From contig CAYLNH010000005.1 in assembly GCA_964384625.1 (NCBI GenBank), forward strand, positions 1-64,000: a DNA stretch of 64,000 nucleotides, in the 5' to 3' direction. Below, piece by piece: positions 37,213 to 45,907 of this stretch. How positions within the stretch are numbered: position 1 is the first letter of the stretch; the number at the start of each line of letters is the position of its first letter. Both the position numbers and the translations under genes were made by a program. Below the pieces are notes generated by a model. That model did no database searches, had not been told where the DNA came from, and was given only the letters and a program-made list of their open reading frames with translations. This DNA comes from CAYLNH01 sp964384625 (GTDB taxonomy: Bacteria; Verrucomicrobiota; Lentisphaeria; JABSQK01).

Positions 37213-37922
37213 CTAACTGGCTTCCCCAGCACGCTCCGGCAGCCATTCACACCGGAACAGCCGTGACTGCCCTGCCGGCACACCCGCCTTCTCCGGGTTC
37301 GCCGCAATATACTGGCGAATTCGCATCAACTCCCCAACGTCCCGGATCAACCGGTCATGTGCCTCGGTCTGCCAAAACCGATCGGTGTCCATGCTGAGGC
37401 CGTGCTTCCCGCACTGACCAGCCGCATACCTTTTGACCGATCCCACCACGTCTTCGAGTTCATACCCGCCAATCGGCTGTATCATCCAGTGGGTCTGATT
37501 GGGCATGATTGCGAAGTCGCCACACCAGCAGCGATCGCCATGGAAGTGCATCATCGCCGATGCCAGGATATCCTGCGCAGTCGCCGAACGCAGCAAACAT
37601 GAGCCGTGCCCCTTGTCGACCTCGAGGAACAGGCGCCGGGCGTTCCGGCGCTGGAAGGCTTGCCGGTCGAGCTCATGGATCTCCTGGTATCTGTCATGCC
37701 ACTCCTCGGGAGTCAACTCATTGGTCAGCCCGTGCGCTTGGTACCACTGACGTTGCTCTTCACGCCAGTCGTGCAGGATCTGCTTGGGGATCGAGTCGGC
37801 CACAACCGAAACGTCGTGAAATAGGTTGCGCCGTCCTGCCGCCAATGCGGCAGGTTGCGGCGGTAGATACGAAGCGGTACGTCTGGGGCGAGTCCGCGGA
37901 ACTGTGGTTGCTGGTTGTGCAT
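37213..37922 (-). pseudogene. REP-associated tyrosine transposase (RAYT), frameshifted
   Basis: Two adjoining frames together give one RAYT-like (Y1/IS200-type) transposase. The upstream frame (from ATG 37922) encodes the family's N-terminal YRRNLPHWRQDGATYFTTFR. Near 37805 the match jumps to the second frame (ADSIPKQILHDWREEQRQWY...), which carries IMPNQTHWMIQP and a C-terminal helical part ending at 37213. A one-base deletion would explain the break. The usual HxH metal motif (MPNHxH) reads NQTH, so the first His is also lost. It is probably inactive in trans and cis, although flanked by its likely substrate repeats. Confidence 0.75.
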
Positions 37923-37932
37923 TGTTTCGTCT

Positions 37933-38216
37933 GGAACGCGGGACCAGTCTTCGCGCCAGGCTACGCCGGGCAGGCAGAGGCCCGCGCTACCTTCGGATTT
38001 CGGAACGCGGGACCAGTCTTCGCGCCAGGCTACGCCGGGCAGGCAGAGGCCCGCGCNNNNNNNNNNNNNNNNNNNNNNNNNNNNNNNNNNNNNNNNNNNN
38101 NNNNNNNNNNNNNNNNNNNNNNNNNNNNNNNNNNNNNNNNNNNNNNNNNNNNNNNNTGGAACGCGGGACCAGTCTTCGCGCCAGGCTACGCCGGGCAGGC
38201 AGAGGCCCGCGGTACC
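37933..38216 (-). repeat. Array of REP-like palindromes upstream of the RAYT gene
   Basis: Copies run at 37933-37992, 38002-38056 (cut by the gap) and 38157-38216, with the start of another at about 38231. They are in inverse orientation to the copy at 37141. The repeat period is about 69 bases. Each unit can fold through its GCGGG...CCCGC arms. An unknown number of copies may be hidden in the gap. Confidence 0.85.
38057..38156. other. Assembly gap (100 N)
   Basis: Exactly 100 undetermined bases lie inside the tandem REP-like array. The round number is a scaffold placeholder, so the true length is unknown. Confidence 0.98.
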
Positions 38217-38552
38217 TTCGGATTCGGATTTTGGAACGCGGGAGATATTGCTAATCTACAGAAGGCATAAGTACATTCGTGTAATTTGCTCTTCAAATGA
38301 ATGGACGACCCGGATGATTAGATTTGTTCTTGCCCATCTTCCGACCACCGATGGGTATTGATAGGCATCGACAGGGATCGAAAGTCGAGTGCGAGAAGAG
38401 CGGTCGGATTATGTTGCGCCAGCCTTGCGGATTTTTTTATGAAAGCTGGTGTTAGGTCCTCCTGGTTGATGGAACGAAAGGGTGTAAAGGGACGGCCTGG
38501 GGTCGGGCCGGAGAGAGAATCACAACCTTCGTAAACAGCACAAGGAGAAAAC
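38217..38552. other. Intergenic leader of the giant glycosidase-like gene
   Basis: It begins with the truncated repeat copy and is AT-richer than its surroundings. No gene was seen. A strong AAGGAG ribosome-binding site ends it, 7 bases before ATG 38553. No promoter could be fixed. Confidence 0.4.
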
Positions 38553-41500
38553 ATGCACACACATGCAGAAACGTTAACGCCTGTCGACGTGCGGTGGTGG
38601 ACGCGGGGGCTTGTTGCCCTCTGCTTCGCTTTCGTGCTGTCAGCAGCCGTCAGGGCCGGCGAGGTAGCCAGTTTTACACTGGTGAACGCGTCAACCAACA
38701 ACGACATTCAGCAGCTGAACGACGGAGACACGATCGACCTGGCGACGGTCGGCAGTTCGCTGAATGTCCGGGCGAACATTTCAGGTACGGCGACAAAGGT
38801 GAACTTTGCCTTGAGCGGTGCGATGAGTCACACCCAGAGCGAAGGCGTTGCGCCTTACGCGCTCTATGGCGATTCGTCCGGCAACTACAACAGCTGGACG
38901 CCCGTGGTTGGAAACTACAGTCTGACCGCCAACTGCGATGGCGCGGGCGCAAAGACGATCACGTTCACTGTGGCAAACGACGGCGGGGACGATCCGCCAC
39001 CCCCGCCGCCGGACGGCGATGACGGCGACGGCACCGTGACCATCTCCGGCGAGCTTAAGCGCTGGCACAAGGTGACGTTGACCATCGACGGACCGTTCGC
39101 TTCCGAGACCGGTACGCCGAACCCGTTCCTGGACTACCGCATGGATGTGACCTTCACCAACGGATCGCTGACCTACAAGGTGCCGGGTTACTTCGCGGCC
39201 GACGGCAACGCCGCCAACAGTTCCGCGACCAGCGGTACCAAGTGGCGTGCACACTTGTCACCGGATCTCACCGGCACCTGGACGTATACCGTCAGTTTTA
39301 CCTACGGCAGTAACGTTGCAATTAACGGCGGCGGCGCTGCCGTTTCGCCGTACAACGGCAAGACCGGCACGTTCAGTATTGCTGAGACCGACAAGACCGG
39401 GCGCGACCTGCGCGCCAAGGGCCGGCTGCAGTATATCGGCGGGCACTATCTCAAGTTCGCCGGCAACGGCGAGTACTTCCTGAAGCAGGGCGCTGACGCG
39501 CCGGAGAACTTCCTGGCGTATGCCGACTTCGACGGCCCGTTCAAGACGGACGGTCAGAAAGACAACCTGATCAAGACCTGGAGCGCGCACGTGGGCGACT
39601 GGAAGACCGGCGACCCATCCTGGAAGAGCGGCAAAGGCAAGGGCATTATCGGCGCCGTCAACTACCTGGCCAGTGAAGGCATGAACGCCTTCAGCTTTCT
39701 GCCGATGAACATCGGCGGCGACGACCGCAATGTCTTCCCGTATCTCAATTACACCGAGCGCGTCCGTCTGGACGTGTCGCGTCTGGCCCAGTGGCAGATC
39801 GTCATGGAGCACGGCACGCGAAAGGGCATGTTCCTGCATTTCAAAACGCAGGAGACTGAGAACGAACTGCTGCTGGACAGCGGCAATCTCGGCACCCAGC
39901 GCAAACTCTACTACCGCGAGCTGATCGCGCGTTTCGCGCATAACCTGGCGTTGAACTGGAACCTCGGCGAAGAGATCAACAACGCCACGACGTCGCAGAA
40001 GCAGGCCTGGGCGCAGTACTTCTTTGACAACGATCCCTACCACCATCACATCGTCATCCACAACGGCGCCAACCATCACGACCTGCTGGGGTCAGCCTCG
40101 AAACTGACCGGGTTCTCGCTGCAGACCAGTCAGTCTGATTTCAGCGGGGTGCACAGTCGCGTCAAGGACTACCTGTCGCGTTCGGTCAGTGCCGGCAAGC
40201 CCTGGGCCGTCGCCTGCGACGAACCGGGTGACGCCAGCCACGCACTGCGCCCGGACTACGACGCCGGCAGCTCGCACGAGGACGGCCGCAAAAACGCCCT
40301 CTGGGGCACCTTCCTCGCCGGCGGCTGGGGCAACGAGTGGTACTTCGGCTACAAGCACGACCACTCGGACCTCACCTGCGAAGACTTCCGCAGCCGCGAC
40401 AACTGGTGGGACTACTGCCGTTATGCCCTGGAGTTCTTCCCGAAGGCGAATGTGCCATATTGGGAAATGAAGAACGACAACGGCAAGAGCTCAGCCTCTT
40501 CCGACTATTGCTTCTTCAAAGCGGGCGAAGCCTACATCGTCTACCTGAAGAACGGCGGTACGACCAACCTCGATCTGACCGGCGTCAGCGGCGACTTCGA
40601 CGTCAAGTGGTATGACCCGCGCAACGGCGGCAGCCTGAAGAACGGATCCGTGACGCAAGTGTCCGGCGGCGGCAGCCGCGGGCTGGGGAACGCCCCGAAC
40701 AACACCAGCAAGGACTGGGTCATCCTGGTCAAGAAGAGCGGCACCGCCACGAACCAGGCGCCCAGCGTTAACGCCGGCGCGGATCAGACAATCCAGTTGC
40801 CGACCGACAGCGTTAACCTCGACGGCACCGTCAGCGACGACGGCCTGCCCGAGGGCGCCGCGGTCAGCACGGCCTGGAGTAAAGTCAGCGGTCCGGGTAC
40901 CGTGACCTTCGGCAACGCAGGCAGCGTCGACACCATGGCGAGCTTCAGCGCCGCCGGTACCTACGTGCTGCGACTGACCGCCGACGACACCGAGTTGTCC
41001 GCCAGCGACGATGTTCAAGTCGTCGTCAACGAAGAACAGACGAGCGGTGAAGTGGTCAAAGCGATCAACTGCGGCGGCGCGGCCTATACGGCCACGGACG
41101 GAACCGCGTATGTTGCGGACGTCAACTTCAATGCCGGCAAAACCTACACGACCTCCTCGGCCATCGCCGGGACCGAAGACGACACGCTCTACAAGAGCGA
41201 GCGCTGGTACAACGGCAATCTGAAGTACACCATTCCGGTGACGGACGGCGACTACCAGGTGACGCTGAAGTTCGCCGAAGTCTACTTCGACGCCGAGGGC
41301 AAGCGCGTCTTCGACGTCAAGGTCGAAGGCCAGCAGGTGGTCGACAACCTGGACCTGGTGAAAATGGTCGGCAAGAACGCCGCCTACGACGTAACCGTCA
41401 CCGCCACGGTGGCCGACGGCAACCTGAACGTCGAGTTGGTCCAGCAGACGCAGAATCCGAAGATCAGCGCCATCCTCGTGGTCAGCGGCAGCGACAGCAC

Positions 41501-42884
41501 GACCAACGAGGCTCCGGTGGTCGATGCCGGCGCTGATCAGACGATTCAACTGCCGAACAGCGCCGCCTTGAACGGCTCCGCGTCGGATGATGGTCTGCCG
41601 AACGGCACGCTGACGACGCAGTGGAGCATGGTCAGTGGTCCGGGCACCGTCACGTTCGGTGATGCCTCGGCCCTGAGCACGACGGCAAGTTTCAGTGTGG
41701 CCGGCAGCTATGTATTGCGCTTGACCGCTGATGATACCGAACTGCTCAGCACCGACGATGTGACCATCACGGTCGAGGAAGAGCAGGCGGATGGTCAGGT
41801 GGTCGCGGCGATCAACTGCGGCGGCGGCGAGTATACCGCCGGCGACGGCACCCTGTATTCGGGTGACGGCAACTACAACGCCGGGAGCAAGTACAGCACC
41901 ACAGCGGCGATTGCCGGTACGACCGACGACAAACTCTATCAGAGCGAGCGGTACTACAACGGCAACCTGCAGTACGCCATCCCCCTGCCGAACGGCAACT
42001 ATGAGGTGACACTGAAGTTCGCCGAGGTCTACTTTGACGCGACGGGCAAACGGATCTTCGACGTCAAAGTCGAGGGCGGCATGGTGGTGGACAATCTGGA
42101 TATCGTCAAGGCAGTCGGCAAGAACGCGGCCCACGATGTCAAACAGGTTGTTACTGTCGCCGACGGCGAACTGACCATTGCGCTGGTACAGCAGACGCAG
42201 AACCCGAAGATCAGCGCGATCCTGGTCAAGACCAGCGGCAGCGCTCCGGTCAACCAGGCCCCGAGTGTCGATGCCGGCGCCGACCAGACCATCCAGTTGC
42301 CGAACAGCGCCAGTCTCAACGGCACCGTCAGCGACGACGGCCTGCCGGGTGCGGGTCTGAGCACCTCTTGGAGCAAGGTCAGTGGGCCGGGAACGGTCAG
42401 CTTCGGCAACGCGGGCAACGTCGATACAACGGCGAGCTTCAGTGCCGCCGGCACCTACGTGCTGCGGCTGACTGCCGACGACTCCGAGTTGGCGGCGAGC
42501 GACGACGTCCAGATCGTCGTCGATGCCGAGCCGGTTGCCGACCTGGCGGTCACCGGTTTCACGTTGGTGAACGCGTCAACAGATCAGGATCTCCGGGCGC
42601 TGGGCAACGGCGATACCATCAACCTGACCGCTGACGGCACGGCGCTGAGCATCCGTGCAGCGGTCAGCGGCACGGTCGGCAGCGTCAAGTTCTATGTCGA
42701 CGGCACGGCGGTGCAGACGGAGAACGTAGCGCCGTACGCCATCGCCGGCGACACCAGCGGCGACTACAAGCCCTGGACACCGCCGCTGGGAACGCACACG
42801 ATCAAGGCCGTCCCCTACAGCGGCAGCAGCGCCGGCGGCACGGCCGGTCCTGCGATGGAAATCACCATCACCGTCGTCGAGTAG
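38553..42884 (+). CDS. Giant secreted DUF5060/glycosidase-like protein with PKD-like and malectin repeats
   Basis: A 1443-residue exported protein with a signal peptide ending near residue 36. Order: an Ig-like domain (about 37-145); a poly-Pro/Asp linker; a DUF5060-like sandwich (about 163-270); a TIM-barrel-like region (about 285-620) with candidate acids in NWNLGEEIN and AVACDEPGD; and a collagen-binding-like domain (about 640-725; YIVYLKNGGTTNLDLTG). Then come PKD-like (733-830), malectin (833-980), PKD-like (984-1080), malectin (1082-1230) and PKD-like (1233-1325) domains. A second copy of the N-terminal Ig-like domain ends it (about 1330-1443). It is probably a surface glycan hydrolase; the family and substrate are unassigned. 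It is monocistronic, with a hairpin 22 bases downstream. Confidence 0.8.
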   Translation: MHTHAETLTPVDVRWWTRGLVALCFAFVLSAAVRAGEVASFTLVNASTNNDIQQLNDGDTIDLATVGSSLNVRANISGTATKVNFALSGAMSHTQSEGVAPYALYGDSSGNYNSWTPVVGNYSLTANCDGAGAKTITFTVANDGGDDPPPPPPDGDDGDGTVTISGELKRWHKVTLTIDGPFASETGTPNPFLDYRMDVTFTNGSLTYKVPGYFAADGNAANSSATSGTKWRAHLSPDLTGTWTYTVSFTYGSNVAINGGGAAVSPYNGKTGTFSIAETDKTGRDLRAKGRLQYIGGHYLKFAGNGEYFLKQGADAPENFLAYADFDGPFKTDGQKDNLIKTWSAHVGDWKTGDPSWKSGKGKGIIGAVNYLASEGMNAFSFLPMNIGGDDRNVFPYLNYTERVRLDVSRLAQWQIVMEHGTRKGMFLHFKTQETENELLLDSGNLGTQRKLYYRELIARFAHNLALNWNLGEEINNATTSQKQAWAQYFFDNDPYHHHIVIHNGANHHDLLGSASKLTGFSLQTSQSDFSGVHSRVKDYLSRSVSAGKPWAVACDEPGDASHALRPDYDAGSSHEDGRKNALWGTFLAGGWGNEWYFGYKHDHSDLTCEDFRSRDNWWDYCRYALEFFPKANVPYWEMKNDNGKSSASSDYCFFKAGEAYIVYLKNGGTTNLDLTGVSGDFDVKWYDPRNGGSLKNGSVTQVSGGGSRGLGNAPNNTSKDWVILVKKSGTATNQAPSVNAGADQTIQLPTDSVNLDGTVSDDGLPEGAAVSTAWSKVSGPGTVTFGNAGSVDTMASFSAAGTYVLRLTADDTELSASDDVQVVVNEEQTSGEVVKAINCGGAAYTATDGTAYVADVNFNAGKTYTTSSAIAGTEDDTLYKSERWYNGNLKYTIPVTDGDYQVTLKFAEVYFDAEGKRVFDVKVEGQQVVDNLDLVKMVGKNAAYDVTVTATVADGNLNVELVQQTQNPKISAILVVSGSDSTTNEAPVVDAGADQTIQLPNSAALNGSASDDGLPNGTLTTQWSMVSGPGTVTFGDASALSTTASFSVAGSYVLRLTADDTELLSTDDVTITVEEEQADGQVVAAINCGGGEYTAGDGTLYSGDGNYNAGSKYSTTAAIAGTTDDKLYQSERYYNGNLQYAIPLPNGNYEVTLKFAEVYFDATGKRIFDVKVEGGMVVDNLDIVKAVGKNAAHDVKQVVTVADGELTIALVQQTQNPKISAILVKTSGSAPVNQAPSVDAGADQTIQLPNSASLNGTVSDDGLPGAGLSTSWSKVSGPGTVSFGNAGNVDTTASFSAAGTYVLRLTADDSELAASDDVQIVVDAEPVADLAVTGFTLVNASTDQDLRALGNGDTINLTADGTALSIRAAVSGTVGSVKFYVDGTAVQTENVAPYAIAGDTSGDYKPWTPPLGTHTIKAVPYSGSSAGGTAGPAMEITITVVE

Positions 42885-42906
42885 CCCCGTACATCCGAAT
42901 CCCATT

Positions 42907-42942
42907 CAGGAGGTCCTGCGCTTTCTTCCGCAGGACCTCCTG
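42907..42942 (+). terminator. Hairpin terminator
   Basis: A perfect 14-base stem (42907-42920 with 42929-42942) around an 8-base pyrimidine loop, 22 bases after the stop of the giant gene. The trailing sequence is CTTCTTC, not a pure T-run. Confidence 0.7.
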
Positions 42943-43092
42943 CTTCTTCAAGCGTACTGACTATCCAACCGACGAATGACCAACTCCCATTGTCCAAGTT
43001 CGGATTCCTCCTTTCCGTACTTGGTAATTGAACATTCCTCGGTTGGATATTGGATATTCTTCGGCGCACCGGGAGCAGTGCCGTAGATCAGC

Positions 43093-43215
43093 TCAGCCAT
43101 CAGCTTGCAGGTACCTGACGAAGCGTTCCTCCCAATGAACGTAGTACTTGATGAGCTCTTCCTTGACGAGTTTCCGTTCCTTCAGAAAATCTCCGAACCG
43201 TGGCTTCCCGGACAT
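43093..43215 (-). pseudogene. Truncated integron-type tyrosine recombinase (N-terminal fragment)
   Basis: The frame from ATG 43215 encodes 40 residues (GDFLKERKLVKEELIKYYVHW, ERFVRYLQ) resembling the start of the N-terminal SAM-like domain of integron integrases. It then stops, and no catalytic part follows downstream. The ATG has GGG upstream. It is divergent from the two cassette-like genes, which is the position and orientation expected for intI. Assignment from so short a piece leans on that context. Confidence 0.5.
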
Positions 43216-43578
43216 AGAGGACCCTTTCGGTGTTGGTCTACGAGGGAGTATACTCGCCGCGGCAACATGCTCAATCAAACAAGCCAATATGTATTCGCTC
43301 TTTATCGCGAAGTCCAACTTGCACATTCGGCCAGTCTTGATTAAGTTGGCGGTGTTCAACGGCTGCTGTTGATCATCTGATTCAACCGGCACGTTCTGTG
43401 GGAGCCACGCTCAACCGGGGGGGCTGACATTCGCCACAGACGCGGAAGACGGCCGGCAGTGTGGCGTTGTTTGCCGTTGAACCACCAAAACCCACGGCTG
43501 TCTGTTGAGTAATAAGTTCGCGTCAAAGAATTGATATGCAAGATGACGACGTAACCGCGCCGAATCCCCAGGCTTATC

Positions 43579-43585
43579 GTTAGGA
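43579..43585 (+). other. Integron core site (attI-like boundary)
   Basis: GTTAGGA sits 9 bases before the first cassette ATG. It equals the inverse of the R'' core of the attC site downstream and parallels GTTGGGA before the second gene. It lies about 365 bases from the integrase start. The upstream sequence does not fold as an attC, so it is better read as the attI junction. Confidence 0.5.
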
Positions 43586-43594
43586 GACAAAGGA

Positions 43595-43906
43595 ATGGCG
43601 GAGTTCTCAGCCAATTTCGACTTCGAGATCTTAGATGAATTCTGGGCCGAGATTTCCTCGAAGACGAACCTTTCCGAATTCTTCGACATGCCCCAAGTTC
43701 TGAGCGAAATAAAGGGTCTCGCCCACGATGAGGAGAGGACTTGGGAGAAGAAGGTCAAGAGAGGTTTCTTGCGCTCTGATAGCTATCTAATCAAAGTATT
43801 CATGGACGACATCGAAGCTCCTGACATCTACATATTCGGGCCAGGACCATTGACCAAATCGTGTGACGAAGTCTACGCCGCAATTTGCGAGGCAAAAGGG
43901 ATATAG
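43595..43906 (+). CDS. Small cassette-borne hypothetical protein
   Basis: A 103-residue acidic soluble protein with no recognised domain or signal peptide. Helical N-terminal half, then a short beta stretch (YLIKVFMDD, DIYIFGPGP). AGGAGAC and AAAGGA precede the ATG. It is tightly enclosed between an integron core site and an attC site whose first base follows the stop almost directly, as in a gene cassette. Its base composition is lower in GC than its neighbours, which fits acquisition. Confidence 0.7.
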   Translation: MAEFSANFDFEILDEFWAEISSKTNLSEFFDMPQVLSEIKGLAHDEERTWEKKVKRGFLRSDSYLIKVFMDDIEAPDIYIFGPGPLTKSCDEVYAAICEAKGI

Positions 43907-43907
43907 C

Positions 43908-44038
43908 TCCTAACCAGCACCTCCAGTCGGACAGGGCTAGCCAGGCGACTTCGACGAAGGATTGACCGTTTATCAACGCACCAACCCGTCAGAACGACCA
44001 CCAAGGTTGCCGCCCTGCCGCTGAGGTGCACGTTGGGA
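43908..44038 (+). other. Integron attC recombination site
   Basis: The 131-base site starts with R'' TCCTAAC (43908-43914) and ends with R' GTTGGGA (44032-44038). The outer arms pair: GCACCTC with GAGGTGC, then AGTCGGACAGGGC with GCCCTGCCGCT, leaving T and A unpaired on one side as extrahelical bases. Core-site orientation, length and position directly after a stop codon and before the next gene all fit. The last base of the core is A, where the general GTTRRRY consensus expects a pyrimidine. Confidence 0.72.
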
Positions 44039-44048
44039 AGGAGTTTTT

Positions 44049-44558
44049 ATGAAGACGGGATCGGAATTGGTCAAGAAGCTCTGGCTGTCTCTGAACGCGC
44101 CGCTTCCGGTGGGAATCATCTGCATTCTCCTGATCGCCGGGCTTATCGGCATCGGAATGCTCTGGTTGGGCCGCAATCTACGCGAGGACGACGAGAGAAG
44201 GGACGAAATCGAAGCGCTCGGCCGCCTGCAAGTGCTGTCCTTCGCCAAGGCCGGGGGCACCGGTGCCGGACCCCATAAGTACGTAGGCAAGATGCGAAAC
44301 AACAGCCGCTTCATCGTCTATAATGTGCAGGCGGCCGTCTGCGCCTACGATGCCAATGACAAGCTGCAGGATGTCACCGACTGTACAGTCCAGGGCATCG
44401 GCAGGCTGGCGCCCGGTCAAGAACGGGAGTTCTATGTTGAGCGACACTTTCGAGATGACGAAGAAGGCTGGGGCGGCGATGAACCGCTAAAGATCGAAGG
44501 CGAGAAGGTGACGATAAACCTCGTGGCCACCGACACTGCAGAGGTCAAAGACGATTAG
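44049..44558 (+). CDS. Single-pass membrane protein of a second cassette
   Basis: A 169-residue protein with one N-terminal helix (about 18-40, PVGIICILLIAGLIGIGMLWLG) and a soluble domain. That domain (NNSRFIVYNVQAAVCAYDANDKL, LAPGQEREFYVE) resembles FxLYD-type beta sandwiches of unknown role. AAGGAG precedes the ATG, 10 bases after the attC end. Its TAG stop lies inside the inverted repeat of a MITE-like element, so the native C-terminus may have been longer and been cut by insertion. Confidence 0.7.
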   Translation: MKTGSELVKKLWLSLNAPLPVGIICILLIAGLIGIGMLWLGRNLREDDERRDEIEALGRLQVLSFAKAGGTGAGPHKYVGKMRNNSRFIVYNVQAAVCAYDANDKLQDVTDCTVQGIGRLAPGQEREFYVERHFRDDEEGWGGDEPLKIEGEKVTINLVATDTAEVKDD

Positions 44559-44862
44559 AGCATTTTCAGCAAACCTGTAGCCGCTTTCGAAGGGCGTTGC
44601 GTTTCGGAATCCGTGTATGAGTTGACGCTTCGCTGCAGCCTGCGGTTGGCATCGGGCCTCCGGCCCGTCTCCGGCTTCAGCCGGAAGCTCCGCGCAGGTT
44701 TTCCGCCCCGGCGGACCAGCCCGTGGCTGGCGGCCCGATCATCCGGGCGCAGGAACGGGGCTCCCGCCCGTGGGAACTTCCGCCTTCCGGCGGTACTCCG
44801 GCTGAACCTCGCAGATGAGCCCAATTGCACCGAGTGGCTACGATTCTATGCAAAATGCTCTA
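44556..44862. mobile_element. MITE-like element with terminal inverted repeats
   Basis: A 307-base non-coding element. The ends are perfect 11-base inverted repeats, TAGAGCATTTT (44556-44566) and AAAATGCTCTA (44852-44862), with weaker complementarity over about 30 bases. The interior is GC-rich with several small palindromes. No target duplication was obvious. It abuts the end of the second cassette gene; the 250 bases after it hold no recognised gene or attC. Confidence 0.6.
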
Positions 44863-45113
44863 GCCCCCCAACCAGAGGATGCAGGACAAGCCTGATTCCA
44901 GGGCGTTCTGCCCCGAAGAACTCGCATTGGGCGCGGTGCAGGATCACCGGCACCCAGGCTACTGGAAACACCGCCTCAAATAGGGCAGAAGGATGCAGCC
45001 CGAGCTGATCTCGGGCGTTCGAGCGAGTAAATGGGCCTATCAAACAACGACCGAGACTATGCTCAACGGTGTCCCGGGTCGCTTTGGCCACGAAGAGCGC
45101 AGCGAGGACTGCC

Positions 45114-45641
45114 ATGGACCTGCAAGCCGGATTTGCTGAGGTGGACATCACGCCGCAAGTGTTCCCCGCGACGACCTATTGGTCGACCGTCGATGCCGTC
45201 GTTGACCCTCTCTTTGCCCATGCCGGCGTGTTTCATGACGGCGCAACTGTGGACGACCTTTCATCCTACAACGTGTTCAAGGGCCTGGTTGAGAGAGGCT
45301 GGTACCGGTGGTCGCTTGACAGGCTGAAGACGTACCACTCCCGAAGCGATCATGAGACTGCGGAGATACAGGTCGTGCGGATTGGCGATACGGTCTTCGG
45401 CGCCGCCCCGGCCGAGTATTTCTGCCAGCATTCGCTGCGTATCAAGGAGCAGAGCCCGGCGAAGCAGACCTTCGTCGTGTCTCTCGCAAACGGGTGGTTG
45501 GGCTATATCCCACACCGGGAAGCGTTCGAGCGCATCGGGGGGCACGAGAGCACGTGGTGCATCTCAAGCAAGATGGAACCCGAGGCAGGAGACCGCATGG
45601 CAGACGCTGTGCTGCACCTCATCAGCCGGGTCTCGGCTTGA
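45114..45641 (+). pseudogene. Internally deleted neutral-ceramidase-like gene
   Basis: The 175-residue product starts like ceramidase-like hydrolases (LQAGFAEVDITP, DPLFAHAGVFHDG). It then jumps to sequence typical of the end of that domain (VVRIGDTVFGAAPAEYF, VVSLANGWLGYIPHREAFE). Several hundred residues carrying the zinc site and nucleophile are absent. ATG 45114 has GAGGA upstream. The open frame remains intact, so a residual product cannot be excluded, but catalysis is not expected. Confidence 0.6.
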
Positions 45642-45804
45642 GAGCACAGCACCGACGGGTGAACCAAAAGGTACAGACGGAGCGGCGGGCGGTCTCCCCG
45701 GTGCGTCCGAGGGCGGGGAGCAGCATCGCGGCCAGAATCGCGATGATCGCGATCACCACCAACAGCTCAATGAGCGTAAACCCCTGCCCGGCAGCCTGAG
45801 AGAA
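45622..45804 (-). pseudogene. Prepilin N-terminal fragment
   Basis: On the minus strand, a frame open from 45804 to a stop at 45622 encodes QGFTLIELLVVIAIIAILAA followed by MLLPALGRTGETARR. This is the prepilin leader cleavage site and hydrophobic helix of type II secretion/type IV pilin-like proteins. A stop codon precedes it and no start was found; the pilin body is missing. Its 3' end overlaps the ceramidase-like remnant, so this is a junction of two scraps. Confidence 0.7.
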
Positions 45805-45907
45805 TCAGGATGGACACAAAAAATGCCGGGAATTCGGTGGGGCGGGGTGTTAGGTCGGGTGTTTTCCGGGAACAGAAGTGATGAACAGACAAGGTGGAGA
45901 GCGACAC

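Noticed and set aside
37933..38216. Possible CRISPR array because of regular repeats
   Set aside because: The units are 60 bases, nearly contiguous with only about 9 bases between, the intervening sequence is itself repeated, and no cas gene is present. They match palindromes elsewhere, so REP-like repeats fit better.
44863..45113. A second attC site downstream of the MITE-like element
   Set aside because: CCCCAAC at 44866 resembles an R'' core, but no complementary L'/R' arm with GTT was found within a plausible distance.
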